Shown: in pieces, positions 7,218-8,976 of the stretch
How the letters are laid out: each line of letters begins with the position of its first letter
Position numbering within the stretch: the first letter of the stretch is position 1
The notes under the pieces: generated by a model
What the model saw: the letters and a program-made list of their open reading frames with translations, nothing else
The model's database searches: none
Told to the model about the DNA's origin: nothing
Translations under genes and position numbers: made by a program
Origin: Bacteroidales bacterium UBA1217
GTDB taxonomy: Bacteria; Bacteroidota; Bacteroidia; Bacteroidales; P3
DNA length: 8,976 nt
Assembly (NCBI GenBank): GCA_002309335.1
Contig: DBXH01000036.1
Coordinates: 8,728 to 17,703, forward strand
Direction of reading: 5' to 3'

Positions 7218-7259
7218 TTTAACCTCTAACCTTTAACCTTTAAACTCTAAACTTTACCT
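7218..7259. repeat. Six-copy heptanucleotide tandem repeat (TTTAACC type)
   Basis: Six consecutive seven-base units run from 7218: TTTAACC, TCTAACC, TTTAACC, TTTAAAC, TCTAAAC and TTTACCT. On the coding (minus) strand they read GGTTAAA/GGTTAGA. The array covers most of the gap between the low-complexity gene and the phosphatase gene, and its right end includes the stop codon (7254-7256) and last codon of the former. A change in copy number would mainly alter the gap length, though the last unit touches coding sequence. All units share one orientation, so this is not a terminator hairpin. Confidence 0.75.
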
Positions 7260-8390
7260 CCTACTGCTTCCGCTGCTAAATCCACCACTACTACGACTGC
7301 TGCTTCCGCTGCTGAATCCTCCGCTGCTGCGACTTGGCGAACTGGATCTGAAACTGCTCGACGTACTGCGGCTGCTTTCAAATCGGCTGCTGCTTTGACG
7401 GCTGTTGAATGAGCTTCTTTCGTTGTTGTAGTTGCTTCGGGTGTCGGTGCGTCGGCTTTCAAAACGGCCGTTATTTGTATTGCTGTATGAGGAACGACCG
7501 CTGGCAAAATCGGAGCGCGAAGCCGTGTTGCTGCGTCGTGTGTTGTTGGCCGTGCGGCGAGTGTTGATGCTTTCGGGTTTGGCGTAGCGACCGTTGTTCA
7601 CTATGTTGCGGTTGCCGGTGTTGTTGCGGTTGCTTGCCGTTGCATTGTTTCGACCCACGGTGCCGGTGCCGCTAATGTTGCCTCTTGCCGCGCGACCGCC
7701 GTTGTTGAGGTCAACGCCGCCTCTGCGCACGGTGCCACGTCCTCTGCTCGACGGGTTCGGAGCCGAACCGTTGCCTCTGGGCGAGAGACTTACCGCCGCA
7801 CCGCGTCCGCTGCTGCCGAGGTAGTTGTGACCATAGTTGTCATAGCCTCTCCATCCATTATAGTGATATGCGTAGCCGTAGTATCCAAAACAGCCGTAAT
7901 AGCCTGGATAATAGAAAGGATCCCAATACCAGTAGGGTGAACCCCATCCCCAGCTCCAGCCGAAGCCAAGGCTCCAATAGGGGCCATAGCCCCAGCCGTA
8001 AGTGACCATCCAGTGGCTTCCGCCCCATCCGGGATGATACCATCCGTTCCAGTAAGGGCTGAACCACGGATCCCATGTGTAGTATATGCTTGGACCCCAG
8101 TAGTATGGACTTTCGGCGCGCGAATAGTAGCTGAGCGATTTAACATTCAGCTTTGCCGTGTCTTTGTCGGGGGTGGTATCTTTTGTGGCTCCAATCAACT
8201 CGACGGTGATATCTTCGCTTTTGTTGACGACCGAGCTGTCAAAATATGCCTTCGGAACGCTGGGTTTTATCCCTTTTTTAGGGTTGGAATAGTAAATTTC
8301 GCCCCCCTCTTGCGTCTGGGCAAACAGGTTGGCATTGCCTGCCGAAAATAAAATTAACGCACATAAAATGCTAATACTTAATTTTTTCAT
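7254..8390 (-). CDS. Secreted low-complexity protein: Trp/Tyr/Gly-rich domain plus Arg/Ser/Asn-rich tail
   Basis: A protein of 378 residues that I do not recognise as a characterised family. Residues 1-24 are a signal peptide (MKKLSI, then a hydrophobic core, then LFAQ). A short ordinary segment (25-94) follows, containing GGEIYYSNPKKG. Residues 96-180 hold 15 Trp and 20 Tyr among 85 residues, with Gly and Pro between, and an echoed unit W-D-P-[WF]-[FY] (106-110, 156-160). From about 181 the chain becomes Gly/Arg/Asn/Ser-rich with no predicted fold and a strongly basic charge, ending in two perfect 12-residue repeats (353-376). The coding frame is intact over its whole length and has its own promoter, so this is a real gene. 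A surface-adhesive, cell-wall-binding or nucleic-acid-binding role could be imagined from composition alone, but nothing proves one. It lies 69 bp upstream of the phosphatase gene. Confidence 0.8.
   Translation of the reverse strand: MKKLSISILCALILFSAGNANLFAQTQEGGEIYYSNPKKGIKPSVPKAYFDSSVVNKSEDITVELIGATKDTTPDKDTAKLNVKSLSYYSRAESPYYWGPSIYYTWDPWFSPYWNGWYHPGWGGSHWMVTYGWGYGPYWSLGFGWSWGWGSPYWYWDPFYYPGYYGCFGYYGYAYHYNGWRGYDNYGHNYLGSSGRGAAVSLSPRGNGSAPNPSSRGRGTVRRGGVDLNNGGRAARGNISGTGTVGRNNATASNRNNTGNRNIVNNGRYAKPESINTRRTANNTRRSNTASRSDFASGRSSYSNTNNGRFESRRTDTRSNYNNERSSFNSRQSSSRFESSRSTSSSFRSSSPSRSSGGFSSGSSSRSSGGFSSGSSRR
7263..7334 (-). repeat. Tandem 36-bp duplication encoding two identical 12-residue units
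   Basis: Two adjacent 36-bp copies (7263-7298 and 7299-7334) encode the same 12 residues, SRSSGGFSSGSS, at the C-terminus of the low-complexity protein. By eye the copies match at 30 of 36 bases. All six differences are synonymous third-position changes (Ser, Phe, Gly, Ser, Ser and Arg codons), which suggests an old duplication whose protein sequence has been kept. Confidence 0.85.
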
Positions 8391-8445
8391 CTGCGTTTTG
8401 ATATTATATTAATTGTTAATTTTCCTCAATTTCCTAATTATTTAG

Positions 8446-8453
8446 TATTTTTG
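8446..8453 (+). promoter_or_regulatory. Bacteroidota -7 promoter element for proS
   Basis: TATTTTTG followed by CA at 8446-8455 matches TAnnTTTG on the plus strand. TTTC at 8421-8424, 21 bases upstream, is a weak -33 candidate. The start site would fall near 8459, giving proS a leader of about 84 bases. The leader is AT-rich and ends with AGGA at 8530-8533, nine bases before the ATG, a plausible ribosome-binding site. Confidence 0.55.
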
Positions 8454-8472
8454 CAAATCGAAATCTTGTGTG

Positions 8473-8480
8473 CAAAGGTA
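8473..8480 (-). promoter_or_regulatory. Bacteroidota -7 promoter element for the low-complexity gene and probably the whole operon
   Basis: Read on the minus strand, 8480 to 8471 is TACCTTTGCA, a textbook Bacteroidota -7 element. The -33 region (about 8500-8503, GTTA) is poor. Transcription would start near 8467, leaving a leader of roughly 77 bases before the ATG at 8390. Because no other minus-strand element was found in the later gaps down to the prenyl synthase gene, this may be the main promoter for all six genes to 464. Confidence 0.65.
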
Positions 8481-8542
8481 CGCATTTTTTCGCATATAAT
8501 AACGTTAATCATTTAAAAAAATTATAAACAGGAATTAAATAA

Positions 8543-8976
8543 ATGGCAAAAGATTTTGTGAAACGTTCCGAAAATTTCTCGGAGTGGTACAACGAACTTG
8601 TGGTCCGCGCCGACCTAGCCGAAAACTCGGCGGTACGCGGATGTATGGTTATCAAACCCTATGGCTATGCTATCTGGGAGAAAATGCACGACGCCCTCGA
8701 CAAGATGTTTAAGGACACCGGCCACCAGAACGCATACTTCCCGATATTTATCCCCAAATCGTTCCTCAGCCGCGAAGCCGACCACGTCAAGGGTTTCGCC
8801 AAAGAATGCGCCGTGGTGACCCACTATCGCCTCAAAACCAATGAGGAAGGCACCGGCGTCGTCGTCGACCCCGAGGCTCGCCTCGAGGAGGAACTGATAG
8901 TGCGACCCACTTCTGAAACTATCATCTGGAGCACCTACAAAAATTGGATCAAGTCCTATCGCGACCTGCCTATCCT
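8543..8976 (+). CDS. proS: Prolyl-tRNA synthetase, N-terminal part only
   Basis: The first 144 codons of a gene that runs off the right edge. ProS charges tRNA-Pro in the cytoplasm. It begins MAKDFVKRSENFSEWY and continues with KPYGYAIWEKMHDALD (38-53), which is class II motif 1, then NAYFPIFIPKSF (63-74) and VRPTSETIIW (120-129), the class II motif 2 region. These blocks match the archaeal/eukaryotic-type ProS, which lacks the editing insertion of the E. coli-type enzyme and is normal in Bacteroidota. The ATG at 8543 follows AGGA by nine bases and begins exactly where this family begins. It is divergent from the low-complexity gene, with 152 bp between the two starts. The reading frame stays open to the window end, so the C-terminal anticodon-binding domain cannot be assessed. 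Confidence 0.96.
   Translation, partial: MAKDFVKRSENFSEWYNELVVRADLAENSAVRGCMVIKPYGYAIWEKMHDALDKMFKDTGHQNAYFPIFIPKSFLSREADHVKGFAKECAVVTHYRLKTNEEGTGVVVDPEARLEEELIVRPTSETIIWSTYKNWIKSYRDLPI

Noticed and set aside
7254..8390. The Arg/Ser/Gly repeats considered as a CRISPR-like or phase-variable cassette
   Set aside because: The frame is continuous from signal peptide to stop, the repeats are in multiples of three bases within coding sequence, and there are no spacer-like units.
8615..8824. Minus-strand open frame of 69 codons within proS
   Set aside because: The plus strand carries an uninterrupted ProS N-terminus with class II motifs here, so the reverse frame is a shadow.
1..8976. A defence island, prophage or other mobile element
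   Set aside because: All genes but two are recognisable housekeeping or envelope families, and no integrase, transposase, att-like repeats or compositional break is apparent.

Overview
The window reads as ordinary chromosomal core sequence from a member of the Bacteroidota, most likely order Bacteroidales. The evidence is: three near-perfect copies of the Bacteroidota -7 promoter element (TAnnTTTG followed by CA), AT-rich leaders with little Shine-Dalgarno signal, a lipoprotein-type TamL in place of TamA, an ExbB with a signal peptide and an acidic Ala/Glu-rich N-terminal extension, and an archaeal/eukaryotic-style ProS. I did not recognise a species. No tRNA, rRNA, insertion sequence, CRISPR array or phage gene is visible.

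Layout. Seven genes are identified; six lie on the minus strand and are read from right to left. From the right end these are: a secreted low-complexity Trp/Tyr/Gly and Arg/Ser/Asn-rich protein (8390-7254), a PhoA-type alkaline phosphatase (7184-6003), a predicted outer-membrane beta-barrel protein (6001-5195), the Kdo transferase WaaA (5183-3921), the Omp85-family lipoprotein TamL (3924-1504), a short-chain polyprenyl diphosphate synthase (1438-464) and the start of an ExbB/TolQ-type proton-channel subunit (254-1, running off the left edge). The one plus-strand gene is proS (8543 onward, running off the right edge). The largest intergenic gap is 209 bp (255-463).

Expression. Alkaline phosphatase, barrel protein, waaA and tamL are packed tightly (1-bp gap, 11-bp gap, 4-bp overlap) and must form one operon. 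The 69-bp and 65-bp gaps on either side of this block show no recognisable promoter or terminator, only short GGTT/AAA-type periodic repeats. One promoter at 8480 could therefore drive all six genes down to 464. exbB has its own promoter at 326. proS and the low-complexity gene are divergent, and their two -7 elements face each other about 20 bp apart.

Biology. The operon centres on the cell envelope: WaaA adds Kdo to lipid A, TamL belongs to an outer-membrane protein assembly/translocation system, the barrel protein is a likely outer-membrane resident, the phosphatase is exported, and the prenyl synthase supplies C15/C20 diphosphates that can feed undecaprenyl carrier lipid and quinones. I see no strong case for a new defence or mobile system. 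The least explained items are the low-complexity secreted protein, the face-to-face promoters, and the two related periodic repeats flanking the envelope block.
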